Notes: a model not told the origin generated them from the letters alone. Counted from the stretch's first letter, positions 27,318-38,766 are shown. The stretch is DNA of 64,000 nucleotides from Ureibacillus yapensis (GCF_003515775.1 NZ_QWEI01000004.1:62001-126000); one strand, 5' to 3'. Numbers and translations are program-made.

Positions 27318-27937
27318 GTCATTTAACGATTGCCATGCCAAAAGGGCGAATTTTTGAAGAAGCCTACCAGATGCTGATCGAGGCGGGCTTTAACTTGCCG
27401 GAAGAAGTGGAAATGTCCCGCAAGTTGATGATTGATATTCCTGAAGAAGATCTTCGTTTTATCTTGGCAAAACCGATGGATGTTCCGGTGTATGTGGAAC
27501 ATGGTGTTGCCGATATCGGGATTGCCGGAAAAGATACATTATTGGAACTGCGCCGCAATGTACATGAGTTATTGGATTTGAAAATTAGCCAATGCTATAT
27601 TGCATCTGCCGGGTTGCCAAACACAACAATGAATGAAATCGCCCCACGCATTGCAACAAAATATCCAAATATCGCAATGAATTATTATAAAGAGCTTGGC
27701 GAGCAAGTGGAAATCATTGAATTGAATGGATCGATTGAGCTTGCGCCAATGATCGGACTGGCGGATCGCATTGTGGACATTGTCTCCACCGGAAGAACGC
27801 TGAAAGAAAACGGATTAGTGGAGTATGAGCATATTACCGATGTTTCTTCGCGACTCATTGCCAACCCTGTTAGCTATCGGATGAAAAGTGCGCGAATTCA
27901 GGAACTTGTGTCGCGTCTGAAAAAAATTGTTGGTTAG
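27314..27937 (+). CDS. hisG: ATP phosphoribosyltransferase HisG (short form)
   Basis: Joins ATP and PRPP to phosphoribosyl-ATP. At 207 residues it lacks the C-terminal regulatory domain of long HisG, consistent with the HisZ partner next to it. Family motifs: [20 protein letters not shown] and the PRPP loop [16 protein letters not shown]. Confidence 0.96.
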   Translation: MSHLTIAMPKGRIFEEAYQMLIEAGFNLPEEVEMSRKLMIDIPEEDLRFILAKPMDVPVYVEHGVADIGIAGKDTLLELRRNVHELLDLKISQCYIASAGLPNTTMNEIAPRIATKYPNIAMNYYKELGEQVEIIELNGSIELAPMIGLADRIVDIVSTGRTLKENGLVEYEHITDVSSRLIANPVSYRMKSARIQELVSRLKKIVG

Positions 27938-27952
27938 AAAGAAGGGCTATAA

Positions 27953-29233
27953 ATGAATATTACAAAATTAACGAATGCGGTATCACTGAAACGGCAGCTT
28001 GAAGGCGGCAATGAAGAACAGTTGAAAACCGTCCGTCAAGTTCTGCAGGATGTTCGTGAAAACGGCAACGCTGCCCTTCGTAAATATAGCGAAATGTGGG
28101 ACGGCATTTCACTGGATTCTTTTCGCGTAACACCTGAAGAAATCGAAGCAGCCGTACAAAACTTTGATCCTCAGTTAAAAGTGGATTTAGAAGAAGCCGC
28201 TGCGAATATTCGTTATTATCATGAAGCTCAAAAACGCGACGACTATAAGCTTCCATTGGATAATGGCTCTTGGCTTGCTCAACGCATCATTCCTTTGGAT
28301 GCGGTCGGTTTGTACGTTCCGGGCGGGTTGGCGGCGTACCCATCATCCGTCTTGATGAACGTGATTCCGGCCCAAGTAGCGGGAGTAGAACGAATCGTCA
28401 TTACATCGCCTGCAGGAAGAGATGGAAAGCTGCCGGATGCTGTCCTGGTTGCCGCATCGATATTAGGGGTAGACGAGATTTATAAAGTTGGTGGAGCCCA
28501 GGCAATTGCGGCCCTTGCTTACGGAACGGAAAGCATTGCACCGGTGGATAAAATAACGGGACCGGGAAATATCTTTGTTGCTTTGGCGAAACGGGAAGTA
28601 TTTGGCGAGGTAGCCATCGATATGATTGCGGGCCCTAGTGAAATTGCCGTGCTGGCCGACGAGACGGCATATGCCGATGAAGTAGCGGCCGATTTGCTGT
28701 CACAAGCAGAGCACGATGCATTAGCTTGCGCGGTGCTGATTACAACGAGCGAAAGATTGGCGCAGGACGTTGCACTAGAAGTGGAAAAACAATTAAGTGA
28801 ATTGCCAAAAGAAGGGATTGCCCGAAAATCGATTGAAAACTTCGGACAAATTTATGTGGCAGAAAACATGGAACAAGCAATTGATGCAGTTAACTCGCTT
28901 GCTCCGGAACATTTGGAAATTGTCACTACCAACGCAGAAGAAGATGCATTAAAAGTTCGCCACGCAGGAGCAATCTTCATCGGACGTTACAGCTCGGAAC
29001 CGGTGGGCGATTATTTTGCAGGAACCAATCACGTACTTCCTACGAATAGTACGGCACGCTTTGCAAGCGGTTTGAATGTGGATGACTTTATCAAAAAAAC
29101 AAATGTCGTTTATTATACTGAAAAAACTTGGGAAGAGAATGCACCGAAAATCGCCCGTCTTGCAAGAATGGAAGGGCTGGAAGGCCACGCACGAGCAGTA
29201 GAATCCCGAGGTTGGACTAAAGGAGATAAATAA
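27953..29233 (+). CDS. hisD: Histidinol dehydrogenase HisD
   Basis: NAD-dependent, zinc-containing enzyme for the last two oxidations, histidinol to histidine. It has 426 residues with the signature from about residue 226 (DMIAGPSEIAVLADE, then AADLLSQAEHD, where Gln and His are metal ligands) and APEHLEI and NHVLPT near the end. It starts 15 bases after hisG. Confidence 0.96.
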   Translation: MNITKLTNAVSLKRQLEGGNEEQLKTVRQVLQDVRENGNAALRKYSEMWDGISLDSFRVTPEEIEAAVQNFDPQLKVDLEEAAANIRYYHEAQKRDDYKLPLDNGSWLAQRIIPLDAVGLYVPGGLAAYPSSVLMNVIPAQVAGVERIVITSPAGRDGKLPDAVLVAASILGVDEIYKVGGAQAIAALAYGTESIAPVDKITGPGNIFVALAKREVFGEVAIDMIAGPSEIAVLADETAYADEVAADLLSQAEHDALACAVLITTSERLAQDVALEVEKQLSELPKEGIARKSIENFGQIYVAENMEQAIDAVNSLAPEHLEIVTTNAEEDALKVRHAGAIFIGRYSSEPVGDYFAGTNHVLPTNSTARFASGLNVDDFIKKTNVVYYTEKTWEENAPKIARLARMEGLEGHARAVESRGWTKGDK

Positions 29234-29234
29234 T

Positions 29235-29840
29235 ATGACAGAATTAAAAAAGAGAGTTGCCAAAATCGAACGAAATACGAATGAAACCAAAATTGCCATC
29301 GAGATTGAGTTGGATGGGGAAGGCAAGGCGGAGGTCAATACGGGTGTTCCATTTATGGATCATATGCTGGACCTTTTCATGAAGCATGGCCTGTTTAACG
29401 GGAAAATCATTGCAGATGGAGATACGCATATCGATGACCACCACACAACCGAAGATATCGGCATCGTGTTGGGGCAGGCAATCCGCGAAGCGCTTGGCGA
29501 CAAGAAAGGCATCAAACGCTATGGGAACGCTTTTGTTCCAATGGATGATGCGTTGGCACAAGTTGTTGTGGATTGTTCAAACCGCCCGCACCTGGAATAT
29601 CGAGTGGAGCCAGCATTAAAAGAAAAAGCGGGAACATTCGATACGGAACTTTTGCATGAGTTTTTATGGAAATTTGCTTTGGAGGCCCGCATGAATGTAC
29701 ATGTAATCGTTCCTTATGGCCACAACACGCATCACATTATTGAAGCAATCTTTAAAGCATTGGCAAGAGCAATTGATGATGCGGTACAGATTGACCCTCG
29801 AGTAAAAGGTGTACCATCAACGAAAGGGCTGTTAACATGA
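29235..29840 (+). CDS. hisB: Imidazoleglycerol-phosphate dehydratase HisB
   Basis: Dehydrates IGP to imidazole-acetol phosphate. The 201-residue single-domain form has the two metal-binding motifs DDHHTTEDIGI (about 66-76) and HNTHHIIEA (about 157-165). AAAGGAG precedes the ATG. It overlaps hisH by four bases. Confidence 0.96.
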   Translation: MTELKKRVAKIERNTNETKIAIEIELDGEGKAEVNTGVPFMDHMLDLFMKHGLFNGKIIADGDTHIDDHHTTEDIGIVLGQAIREALGDKKGIKRYGNAFVPMDDALAQVVVDCSNRPHLEYRVEPALKEKAGTFDTELLHEFLWKFALEARMNVHVIVPYGHNTHHIIEAIFKALARAIDDAVQIDPRVKGVPSTKGLLT

Positions 29841-30475
29841 AAATAGGGGTAATCGATTATGGCATGGGCAATTTATTCAGCGTAGAACAGGCATTGAAAC
29901 GTCTGGATTGCGAGGTGGTTGTCTCTTCGGATTCCGAAGAACTGGCAGCAACCGATGCACTGATCCTCCCTGGCGTTGGGGCTTTCCCTGATGCCATGAA
30001 ACGATTGGCTGAAACAGAGCTGGACCAATTGATCCGTCAACAAGTAGAAGCGCGCAAACCGTTATTGGGCATTTGCCTTGGGATGCAGCTGTTGTTTGAA
30101 GAAAGCGAGGAAGTGGCCCCTACAAAAGGATTCGGCTTTTTCAAAGGTAAAATTTCTCGTTTTTCCGGTAAAACTGCCACAGGTGAAGCCTACCGCGTTC
30201 CGCATATGGGCTGGAATACATTAGAGTTTCACAGTTTGCCTGAATGGCTGCAAGGCGAAGTGATGCCGGAAAGCAAGTTTGTTTATTTTGTGCATTCCTT
30301 TTATGCCGCTGGGGTGAAACGCGAACAGCTAGTGGCAAGTGCGGAATACTTTGATGCGGAAGTACCGGGAGTAGTACAATCCGGAAATGTTTGCGGGATG
30401 CAGTTCCATCCTGAAAAGTCGGGGGAATTTGGCGTCTTCCTGCTTGAGCAATGGCTGAAAGGAGTCGGGAAATAA
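29837..30475 (+). CDS. hisH: Imidazole glycerol phosphate synthase glutaminase HisH
   Basis: The amidotransferase subunit that passes ammonia to HisF. The 212-residue class I glutaminase has the nucleophile in [13 protein letters not shown] (Cys near 79) and the His/Glu pair in MQFHPEKSG. In most Bacillales hisA follows; here the hisF start codon follows the stop after a single base. Confidence 0.95.
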   Translation: MKIGVIDYGMGNLFSVEQALKRLDCEVVVSSDSEELAATDALILPGVGAFPDAMKRLAETELDQLIRQQVEARKPLLGICLGMQLLFEESEEVAPTKGFGFFKGKISRFSGKTATGEAYRVPHMGWNTLEFHSLPEWLQGEVMPESKFVYFVHSFYAAGVKREQLVASAEYFDAEVPGVVQSGNVCGMQFHPEKSGEFGVFLLEQWLKGVGK

Positions 30476-30476
30476 C

Positions 30477-31235
30477 ATGCTGACAAAACGAATTATTCCT
30501 TGTTTGGATGTAAAAGAAGGCCGAGTTGTCAAAGGGGTGCAATTTGTTGAACTCCGGGATGCCGGCGATCCAGTGGAACTGGCCAAGTTTTATGATGAGC
30601 AAGGAGCCGATGAATTAGTATTTCTGGATATTTCGGCTTCCCACGAAGGCCGTGAGACGATGGTGGATGTGGTGCGTCAAACTGCGTCAACACTTGCGAT
30701 TCCATTTACGGTAGGAGGCGGAATCCGGACGTTGGAAGATATGAAACGCATTTTGCGCGCTGGTGCAGATAAAGTATCCGTCAATACGTCTGCATTGGAG
30801 CGTCCCGAACTAATAAAAGAAGGTTCCGATTTCTTTGGTTCACAGTGTATCGTTGTAGCAATCGATGCCAGATTCTCCGAAGAAGATGGCACTTGGATGG
30901 TCTATACGCATGGGGGACGCAATAAAACAAAATGGCAAGCTGTCGAGTGGGCGAAGGAAGCAGTCCGTCTTGGGGCAGGCGAAATTCTGCTGACAAGCAT
31001 GAATCAAGATGGCGAAAAAACCGGGTTTGATCTTGAGCTAACAAAAGCGGTCCGGGATGCAGTAACCGTACCGGTCATTGCCAGCGGAGGGGCCGGAAAC
31101 GCGGAACATTTCGTAGAAGTATTGCAAGAAGTAGATGCGGATGCAGCACTGGCAGCATCGATTTTCCACTATAAAGAAACGAGCGTGGCGGAAGTAAAAT
31201 CCGTATTGCGCGAAAGAGGAGTGTGTGTCAGATGA
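30477..31235 (+). CDS. hisF: Imidazole glycerol phosphate synthase cyclase HisF
   Basis: The TIM-barrel subunit that uses ammonia from HisH and PRFAR to make IGP and AICAR. The 252-residue protein is clearly HisF, not HisA: it has [19 protein letters not shown] at the N-terminus, [28 protein letters not shown] and LLTSMNQDG. The ribosome site AAAGGAG lies inside the end of hisH. Confidence 0.95.
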   Translation: MLTKRIIPCLDVKEGRVVKGVQFVELRDAGDPVELAKFYDEQGADELVFLDISASHEGRETMVDVVRQTASTLAIPFTVGGGIRTLEDMKRILRAGADKVSVNTSALERPELIKEGSDFFGSQCIVVAIDARFSEEDGTWMVYTHGGRNKTKWQAVEWAKEAVRLGAGEILLTSMNQDGEKTGFDLELTKAVRDAVTVPVIASGGAGNAEHFVEVLQEVDADAALAASIFHYKETSVAEVKSVLRERGVCVR

Positions 31236-31873
31236 TAGAAGGTTTAAAGTTCGATGATAAAGGGTTAATCACGGCGGTGGTTCAAGATGCACAGTCAAAA
31301 GAAATTTTAACGGTTGCTTATATGAACGAAGAATCATTAAATAAAACCATTGAAACAGGAGAGACTTGGTTTTACTCCCGTTCCAGACAAGAACTTTGGC
31401 ATAAAGGCGCAACAAGCGGAAATACGCAAAAGGTGGTTTCCATCAAAGCGGATTGTGACCAAGATGCGCTGGTTGTGGAAGTAGTGCCGGCTGGTCCAGC
31501 TTGTCATAACGGTACAACGTCTTGCTTTACTGACGTGCTTTTGCAAAATGAAAAAGTTGGTTCCGTGGACGTTCTTCCACAATTGGCCGAGATAATTCGC
31601 AAGCGTGAAGTGGATATGCCTGAAGGTGCTTACACTACATATTTATTTGAAAAAGGAATCGATAAAATTTGTAAAAAAGTCGGCGAAGAAGCAACGGAGG
31701 TTGTTATCGGAGCGAAAAATCGCGATGCCGAGGAAGTGAAATGGGAAGCAGCGGATTTGATCTACCATCTGTTGGTGCTTCTTCAAGAGCAAAAAATTGA
31801 TGTTTATGACGTACTGAAGGTACTTAAAACCCGTCATGAGGAAAAACGTGCAAGTACCAAAAATAATCAATAA
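31232..31873 (+). CDS. hisI: Bifunctional HisIE cyclohydrolase/pyrophosphatase
   Basis: Catalyses steps 2 and 3. The N-terminal PRA-CH domain (about 1-110) has [18 protein letters not shown] and the zinc cysteines in DCDQDA and CHNGTTSCF; the C-terminal PRA-PH domain (about 118-205) has [16 protein letters not shown]. The ATG at 31232 overlaps the hisF stop (ATGA). The product has 213 residues. Last gene of the his operon. Confidence 0.94.
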   Translation: MIEGLKFDDKGLITAVVQDAQSKEILTVAYMNEESLNKTIETGETWFYSRSRQELWHKGATSGNTQKVVSIKADCDQDALVVEVVPAGPACHNGTTSCFTDVLLQNEKVGSVDVLPQLAEIIRKREVDMPEGAYTTYLFEKGIDKICKKVGEEATEVVIGAKNRDAEEVKWEAADLIYHLLVLLQEQKIDVYDVLKVLKTRHEEKRASTKNNQ

Positions 31874-31918
31874 TTTAACATTAACATAATACTAAATGAA
31901 TGACGTTGAAAAAAATTA

Positions 31919-31927
31919 TGTTATAAT
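31919..31927 (+). promoter_or_regulatory. Extended -10 promoter before the TPR gene
   Basis: TGTTATAAT; ATGACG about 17 bases upstream may serve as -35. The transcript would start near 31934 and carry a long structured leader (about 220 bases) before the TPR gene. A small hairpin AAGGAACG/CGTTCCTT (31942-31964) with a T-rich tail lies at once downstream and could instead end the his transcript. Confidence 0.45.
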
Positions 31928-32002
31928 GTAACTAACTGTCCAAGGAACGTATTCTGCGTTCCTTTTGCTTTGTTTTTGGAGACTTTTTAATGCAATAAGA
32001 AC

Positions 32003-32124
32003 GATGTCCAGCTGCGAACGCCAGCTCCTCGACAACTTCGGCGCTGCCTAAAAGGGCAAAGAGCGCCCTTTTTTTCAGCCCCTCCAGTTGTTGTCGGAGC
32101 TAAACGGGCGTTCTCCGCTTTTCT
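32003..32124 (+). repeat. Long-hairpin repeat, copy R2
   Basis: It begins TGTCCAGCTGCGAACGCCAG and ends ACGGGCGTTCTCCGCTTTTC. The stems GAACGCC/GGGCGTTC, AGCTCC/GGAGCT and CGACAAC/GTTGTCG pair, and an inner hairpin AGGGC/GCCCT with T run sits at its centre. Its 5' and 3' ends match R1 and R3. It occupies most of the leader of the TPR gene. Confidence 0.82.
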
Positions 32125-32156
32125 ATGTGTAACAAATATAGTTCGGAGGATGAACT

Positions 32157-33680
32157 TTGGAAAAACAACGTCAGAAAGAAAAACAAAATAATGTTGTCTC
32201 GTTTATTCCAAACGGTGACTATTACTTTCATAAAGCGCTGAAAGCCATTGACAAGGATCAAATGGATAAGGCTTATAAATATATGAAACGGGCTGCTGAA
32301 CTAAGTCCGGATGATGCCCATGTGCTGATGCAATTTGGCATCTTGGAAATGGAAGCCCAAAATTTCGAGAAAGCATATGAATTGCTCCATACCGCTTACA
32401 GTTTAGATCCAAGTGAACCTGAACACGTCTTTTTCTTAGCGGAAATTTCAGGTTGTATCGGGATGAACCGGGATGCCAAAAAATACGCCGAAATGTATCT
32501 GAAAATGGAGCCCGATGGCATGTATGTGGAGGAAGCAGAAGATATCCTGGATTTTGTTCAATTCGAGGAAGATGAAATCGAGCCATTTGATGAGGACGAT
32601 TCGGAAAAATTAATTGTACAGGAAAAAGCTAGACGCTATATGGAAGGCGGTCAATTCGATCAAGCCATTGAAGTGCTGGAACAATTAATTGAACAATATC
32701 CCGATTTATGGCCTGCTTACAACAATCTGGCGTTAGCCTATTTTTATGTGGGAGATGCAGAGCAAGCAAGAGCATTGCTGCATCATGTTCTACGGGAAAA
32801 CCTGGGCAATTTGCATGCGCTCTGTAATTTAGCTGTGATTGCATACTATGAAAAAGAGGATCAAGAGCTTAATAATCTCGTTGAAACACTGAAGAAGATT
32901 AATCCTTTCGATTGGGAAAATCGCTACAAGCTGGGAGCAACACTAGCTTTAATCGGGGAATACGAAACATCCTATAAATGGCTGCAAAGCATGAAGCGCA
33001 AAGGATATGGAGGCGACGCAGGCTTCTATTTCTGGCTGGCGCAAGCTGCGTATTTTAGCGGCCATCCTGAAGAAGGAAAACAAGCTTGGAAAATCCTTGT
33101 GGAAATCGATCCTTCTAAAGAGGGGCTGCAGCCATGGCTGAATGCAGCAGAAGAACATGCCGAAGAATCTTTGGAAAGCAACCGGGAGTTTATTATTGAG
33201 AAAATCAGCAGCGAATATAGCACGCATCGCATGTTCGGCTTCTTTTTGCTAAGCAAGTCTGCTTATAAGCAAGAAATTGTTGCACATCCTAAACTGATTG
33301 ATCTTTCGAAATATAGCGGAATCGAAAAACTTTGTTTGGCGTATGCTCTTCAACATCGATTCAATGACCGCAACCCGTTTGAAAAAAACTTTGTCCGCTC
33401 GATGGAAGTGGCGGAAGAATTATATAGAAGCACTTCGAGTATTACGCTGGAAGGCCAATATCTGTTCCAAATGTGGTTTGTATTAAGCGAAAGGGCATTA
33501 AAAGATGACTATCCTTTTAAAAATATGAAAGCCCTGGCTGCGGCAGTGGAGTATATGTTCTTTTCTACCATTAATAGCAACAAGGTGACAAAGAAACACT
33601 ATGCACAAAAATACAACATTTCCGTTGCGACTTTAACAAAGTATATCGAAGAGTTAATGGGCTATCTTCCATTTGATTAG
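32157..33680 (+). CDS. TPR protein (YvcD-like)
   Basis: A 507-residue soluble protein. The first 130 residues hold at least three tetratricopeptide repeats (for example AYKYMKRAAELSPDDAHVLM), a second set lies at about 155-260, and the C-terminus has a helix-turn-helix-like segment (about 478-500). B. subtilis yvcD lies in the same place between hisI and trxB. TPR domains mediate protein contacts; its role is unknown. Start TTG at 32157, five bases after GGAGGATG. Confidence 0.75.
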   Translation: MEKQRQKEKQNNVVSFIPNGDYYFHKALKAIDKDQMDKAYKYMKRAAELSPDDAHVLMQFGILEMEAQNFEKAYELLHTAYSLDPSEPEHVFFLAEISGCIGMNRDAKKYAEMYLKMEPDGMYVEEAEDILDFVQFEEDEIEPFDEDDSEKLIVQEKARRYMEGGQFDQAIEVLEQLIEQYPDLWPAYNNLALAYFYVGDAEQARALLHHVLRENLGNLHALCNLAVIAYYEKEDQELNNLVETLKKINPFDWENRYKLGATLALIGEYETSYKWLQSMKRKGYGGDAGFYFWLAQAAYFSGHPEEGKQAWKILVEIDPSKEGLQPWLNAAEEHAEESLESNREFIIEKISSEYSTHRMFGFFLLSKSAYKQEIVAHPKLIDLSKYSGIEKLCLAYALQHRFNDRNPFEKNFVRSMEVAEELYRSTSSITLEGQYLFQMWFVLSERALKDDYPFKNMKALAAAVEYMFFSTINSNKVTKKHYAQKYNISVATLTKYIEELMGYLPFD

Positions 33681-33788
33681 TAGGCAAACTATTTGAAGTT
33701 CCTTATTGAATGACCTAGGATAAATATAGAAGACAAAAGAGTTTTACTATTTTTAATTGTATAGAAGCGAAAAATCGCTTTAGATTAG

Positions 33789-34748
<960 letters not shown>

Positions 34749-34782
34749 TAAGGTGAAGGAGTATCATCTCCCCCTTTAAATC

Positions 34783-34818
34783 GTTGCTTCCATTAAAAAA
34801 GTGGAAGCAACTTTTTTT
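34783..34818 (+). terminator. First terminator after trxB
   Basis: GTTGCTTCC/GGAAGCAAC is followed by seven T. Confidence 0.9.
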
Positions 34819-34853
34819 GGCGTATAGTGGTATATTCAGTAAAGTTGCGATAT

Positions 34854-34887
34854 CAACTCGACCTTTTTTGGTCGAGTTGTATTTTTT
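34854..34887 (+). terminator. Second terminator after trxB
   Basis: CAACTCGACC-tttttt-GGTCGAGTTG is followed by TATTTTTT. Tandem terminators isolate trxB from the next operon. Confidence 0.8.
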
Positions 34888-35044
34888 CCGCTATTTATGA
34901 ATCCCCACGGTTTTTGAAACGTATAGTTTAGTTAAGACATTTATTTTTCGGTCCAATAAAATCCATACTCCCAATGGCGCGAATATTCATTCTGTAAGGT
35001 ATAATAGGGATAGTAGAAGTAACAAAGAACTTGAGGTGGTTGTC

Positions 35045-35506
35045 ATGCAACGTATAGCGAATTTGTTAGCAATTCAAGATGGGAAGGTCTTGCTTTTGAG
35101 AAAGCCAAGAAGAGGCTGGTATGTTGCTCCGGGAGGAAAGATGGAAAGTGGAGAATCCATCTATGAAGCAGCTGTCAGGGAATTTAAAGAGGAAACGAAT
35201 GTGAGTCCCATCAATCCGCGTTTAAAGGGTGTTTATACCGTTGTTATTAAAGAAGGGGAAAATGTCGTAGATGAGTGGATGCTTTACACCTTTGTAGCAG
35301 ATGGTGTAGAGGGAAAACCATACAAGGAAAACAGGGAAGGAACCCTGGACTGGCACCCTCTTGACGAGCTGCATATACTTCCAATGGCAGAAGGAGATCG
35401 AGATAATTTACTATTCGCTTCATCAAAAGAAGGAATTCAATATGGCACATTTATCTATACAAAGGAGTTTGAACTTTTGGATCAACAGTTTCAAACGTCC
35501 GAATAA
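35045..35506 (+). CDS. Nudix hydrolase (YvcI-like)
   Basis: A 153-residue nudix protein. The box is GGKMESGESIYEAAVREFKE followed by ETNV (about 33-56), with Asn replacing the usual last Gly. The substrate is unknown, though YvcI homologues are grouped with 8-oxo-dGTPases. ATG at 35045; a GTG at 35036 overlaps TTGAGG. First gene of the nudix-rapZ-yvcK-whiA group. Confidence 0.87.
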   Translation: MQRIANLLAIQDGKVLLLRKPRRGWYVAPGGKMESGESIYEAAVREFKEETNVSPINPRLKGVYTVVIKEGENVVDEWMLYTFVADGVEGKPYKENREGTLDWHPLDELHILPMAEGDRDNLLFASSKEGIQYGTFIYTKEFELLDQQFQTSE

Positions 35507-35527
35507 TATAAAAAGAGGGTGAAATCT

Positions 35528-36412
35528 ATGCGTAATATTCAAGAAAATACACATGAAATCGTTATTATCACAGGGATGTCCGGAGCTGGAAAAACAGTAG
35601 CCGTTCAAAGTTTCGAAGATTTAGGGTATTACTGCATTGATAATTTACCCCCTGCGCTGCTTACAACATTCCTGGCGCTAATGAAAGAATCGGAACGTAA
35701 CATTACCCGGATTGCTGCCGTGATGGACATGCGTGGCAGGGAATTTTTCGAATCGCTTATTGATGCCCTGGACGTATTGGAAAAAGAGGCATATGTTAAT
35801 ACACGTGTATTATTTTTGGATGCCGAAAATGAAACGCTGGTTCGACGCTATAAAGAAAGCCGTCGATCGCACCCATTGGCCCCGCAAGGATTGCCGCTCG
35901 AAGGTATTCTGAAAGAACGGGAAATGCTGGGCGAACTAAAAGGGCGGGCAAAATTCGTTTACAACACGTCCCATATGAAACCGAAAGAACTTCGCGAGCG
36001 TATTGGAAGTGAGTTTTCGAGTTCGAGCAGTCCGAAGTTTTCGGTCAATGTGATGTCCTTTGGGTACAAAAACGGCATACCGATTGACGCTGACCTCGTT
36101 TTTGATGTTCGTTTTCTAAACAATCCGTATTATGTAGAAGAATTGCGGCCAAAAACCGGTCTCCAGGAAGAAGTATCCTCCTATGTATTAGCTCTCGAGG
36201 AAACGCAAACTTTGATTCAGAAATTAACGGATTTATTCCAATTTATGATTCCGCAATATATCAATGAAGGAAAATCGCAATTGGTGATTGCATTTGGCTG
36301 TACGGGTGGGCAACACCGTTCTGTCACACTGGCCGAGTTTTTCGGGAAGCTATTTAGCGAACGTTACCAAACGGCCATTACGCATCGAGATATCAACCGC
36401 AGAAAGGATTGA
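35528..36412 (+). CDS. rapZ: RNase adapter / nucleotide-binding protein RapZ (YvcJ)
   Basis: A P-loop NTPase of 294 residues with GMSGAGKT (about 16-23) and the C-terminal [14 protein letters not shown] motif. In B. subtilis YvcJ affects competence; in enterobacteria RapZ controls GlmS through small RNAs. The ATG at 35528 follows AAAGAGGG. Confidence 0.92.
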   Translation: MRNIQENTHEIVIITGMSGAGKTVAVQSFEDLGYYCIDNLPPALLTTFLALMKESERNITRIAAVMDMRGREFFESLIDALDVLEKEAYVNTRVLFLDAENETLVRRYKESRRSHPLAPQGLPLEGILKEREMLGELKGRAKFVYNTSHMKPKELRERIGSEFSSSSSPKFSVNVMSFGYKNGIPIDADLVFDVRFLNNPYYVEELRPKTGLQEEVSSYVLALEETQTLIQKLTDLFQFMIPQYINEGKSQLVIAFGCTGGQHRSVTLAEFFGKLFSERYQTAITHRDINRRKD

Positions 36413-36416
36413 CGGA

Positions 36417-37382
36417 ATGAAAAAAAAGAACACGAATATTGTAGTCATCGGAGGGGGAACTGGCCTTTCTACGATGTTGCGTGGACTAAAGAATCATCCT
36501 TTTAATATTACTGCAATCGTTACAGTAGCTGATGACGGAGGTTCTTCAGGCCGACTTCGGGATGACTATGATATTCCGCCACCCGGTGATATTCGAAATG
36601 TGATTGCTGCGCTATCGGATACTGAACCGCTAGTTGAGCAAATGTTTCAATATCGCTTTTCGCAATCCGTTGAACTGGGCGGCCATTCATTAGGAAATTT
36701 AATGCTTACTGCACTGACTGATATTACAGGCGATTTTAGCCATGCAATCGCGGAAATGAGCAAAGTATTAAAGGTCCATGGAAAAGTGATCCCAGCGACA
36801 AATTTAAGGATTGCACTTCATGCGGAATTGGTGGATGGAACCATTATTGAAGGAGAATCCAAAATTCCGGCTGCCGGGCAGCCCATCAAACGGGTATTTT
36901 TGGTACCTGGAGATGTGAAACCGCTTCCTGAGGCCATTCGGGCGATTGAGAAAGCGGATTTTATCCTTGTTGGACCAGGAAGCTTATATACAAGCATCAT
37001 TCCGAACTTGCTGGTCAAGGAAATCGGGACGGCATTAGTCAATGCCAAAGCTAAAAGAATTTATATTTGCAATCTGATGACACAAAAAGGCGAAACATTA
37101 AATTATCGGGCTACGCATCATGTGCAGGCCATTTACGACCATGTTGGAGAGCCTTGTTTGGATGCCATTTTGGTGAATAATGTAGATTTGCCATTATCCA
37201 TCAAAGAAAATTACAAGGAAGAAAATGCAGAGCCTGTGCTTTTTGATATAGAAAAACTAGAGGATATGGGTCTGGAAGTGATCAAAAAAGAAATTGCCGC
37301 GATTCAATCCGGTGTTGTTCGCCATGAGTCAAACAAAATTGCCCAATGGCTCAGCGAGTATACGCTAACTTCCTTGTCCTAA
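36417..37382 (+). CDS. yvcK: YvcK/GlmR carbon-metabolism protein
   Basis: A 321-residue UDP-GlcNAc-binding protein that in B. subtilis adjusts growth and cell-wall precursor supply on gluconeogenic carbon. Motifs: VIGGGTGLSTMLRGLK at the N-terminus, TVADDGGSSGRLR, PPPGDIRN and GPGSLYTSIIPNL. The ATG at 36417 lies four bases after the rapZ stop. Confidence 0.92.
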   Translation: MKKKNTNIVVIGGGTGLSTMLRGLKNHPFNITAIVTVADDGGSSGRLRDDYDIPPPGDIRNVIAALSDTEPLVEQMFQYRFSQSVELGGHSLGNLMLTALTDITGDFSHAIAEMSKVLKVHGKVIPATNLRIALHAELVDGTIIEGESKIPAAGQPIKRVFLVPGDVKPLPEAIRAIEKADFILVGPGSLYTSIIPNLLVKEIGTALVNAKAKRIYICNLMTQKGETLNYRATHHVQAIYDHVGEPCLDAILVNNVDLPLSIKENYKEENAEPVLFDIEKLEDMGLEVIKKEIAAIQSGVVRHESNKIAQWLSEYTLTSLS

Positions 37383-37451
37383 ACAAAATAACGCGGAGGT
37401 TCACTTTGTGTTATGATAGGCTTCATACATAGTTGCGAGAGGGGTGAAAAG

Positions 37452-38396
37452 ATGTCATTTGCTTCCGAAACAAAAAAGGAACTAACACAAATTGAATCAG
37501 ATGATCAATGTTTAAAGGCGGAGGTTTCTGCACTCATTCGTATGAATGGAACATTATCATTTACAAATAGACAGTTAAGTTTGGATGTACAAACCGAAAA
37601 TGCAGCAATTGCGAGAAGGCTGTATACGATTATTAAAAAGTTATATCCATATAATGTAGAGTTGTTAGTTCGAAAAAAAATGCGCCTGAAAAAGAATAAT
37701 GTGTATATTTGCCGTATTCGGGAAGGTGCTCGCGAACTATTAACTGACTTGGATATTCTTTCGGAAGATTTTCAATTAAATCATTCCATCTCGAACTCCT
37801 TATTAAACAACAGAAACCAGAGACGTGCTTATTTGCGCGGTGCATTTTTAGCAGGTGGCTCTGTAAACAACCCTGAAACGTCAGCTTACCATCTCGAAAT
37901 ATATTCGCTTTATAAAGAACATGGTGAAGCATTATCCGATTTGATGAATAAATTTAATCTTAATGCCAAAACAATCGAACGCAAAAAGGGATTTGTTACG
38001 TATTTAAAAGAAGCAGAAAAAATTTCCGACTTCCTGGGAATCGTCGGCGCGGTTTCTGCCATGCTAAAATTTGAGGATGTAAGAATTTTGCGGGATATGC
38101 GGAATAGTGTAAATCGGATTGTCAACTGCGAAACCGCCAATTTAAACAAAACGATCGGCGCAGCCATTCGCCAAGTGGAAAATATCCGATTTATTGATAA
38201 CACCATCGGGCTCGATCAATTGCCTGATAAGCTAAAAGAAATCGCCAGACTTCGAGTGGAATATCAAGATGTGACTTTGAAGGAACTGGGAGAAATGGTT
38301 TCCACGGGAACGGTCAGCAAATCCGGAGTAAACCACCGATTACGCAAAATCGATGAAATTGCAGAAGCGTTAAGACGAGGCGAAAAAATCAATTAG
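37452..38396 (+). CDS. whiA: WhiA-family regulator (YvcL)
   Basis: A 314-residue protein with an N-terminal LAGLIDADG-like fold (about 100-200, with [23 protein letters not shown]) and a C-terminal helix-turn-helix ([20 protein letters not shown]). In Bacillus it influences cell division and chromosome segregation. ATG at 37452 after GAGGGGTG. Confidence 0.93.
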   Translation: MSFASETKKELTQIESDDQCLKAEVSALIRMNGTLSFTNRQLSLDVQTENAAIARRLYTIIKKLYPYNVELLVRKKMRLKKNNVYICRIREGARELLTDLDILSEDFQLNHSISNSLLNNRNQRRAYLRGAFLAGGSVNNPETSAYHLEIYSLYKEHGEALSDLMNKFNLNAKTIERKKGFVTYLKEAEKISDFLGIVGAVSAMLKFEDVRILRDMRNSVNRIVNCETANLNKTIGAAIRQVENIRFIDNTIGLDQLPDKLKEIARLRVEYQDVTLKELGEMVSTGTVSKSGVNHRLRKIDEIAEALRRGEKIN

Positions 38397-38508
38397 CAAA
38401 ATTTTACACAAGTTTTATAAAATTGTAGGAATCTATCATTGTTCTTTTCATACAATTTAGATAAGATTAAAATATATTGAATGATCGGTTTGAAAGGGAG
38501 TATCGTAA

Positions 38509-38766
38509 ATGGTTGAAACCAATGTGGAAGTCAAATTGAAATCTGGTTTACAGGCAAGACAAGCGGCGTTGTTCGTGCAAGAAGCGAACCGTTTCAAATC
38601 AGAAGTTTACTTGCAAAAAGATGAAAAGAAAGTCAATGCCAAGTCCATCATGGGGATCATGAGTTTAGCTATTGCAAGAGGTACAACGGTTACATTAATT
38701 GCTGAAGGCAAGGACGAACAAGATGCAATTGACGGTCTGTCGGCGCTCATCCAGAAAGCTGAATAG
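38509..38766 (+). CDS. crh: Catabolite repression HPr-like protein Crh
   Basis: An 85-residue HPr paralogue. Residue 15 is Gln where HPr has the phosphotransfer His, so it cannot act in sugar uptake. Ser46, the HprK target (AKSIMGIMSL), is kept. Crh-Ser-P is a co-repressor of CcpA and inhibits methylglyoxal synthase in B. subtilis. HprK is encoded 15 kb upstream. Confidence 0.95.
   Translation: MVETNVEVKLKSGLQARQAALFVQEANRFKSEVYLQKDEKKVNAKSIMGIMSLAIARGTTVTLIAEGKDEQDAIDGLSALIQKAE

Noticed and set aside
30477-31235. Reading this gene as hisA
   Set aside because: The sequence has the HisF-specific N-terminus [16 protein letters not shown] and the [10 protein letters not shown] and THGGR motifs; HisA would start with an AIDI-type strand.
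38509-38766. Calling crh as ptsH (HPr)
   Set aside because: Position 15 is Gln and not the phosphorylatable His; only Ser46 is kept.
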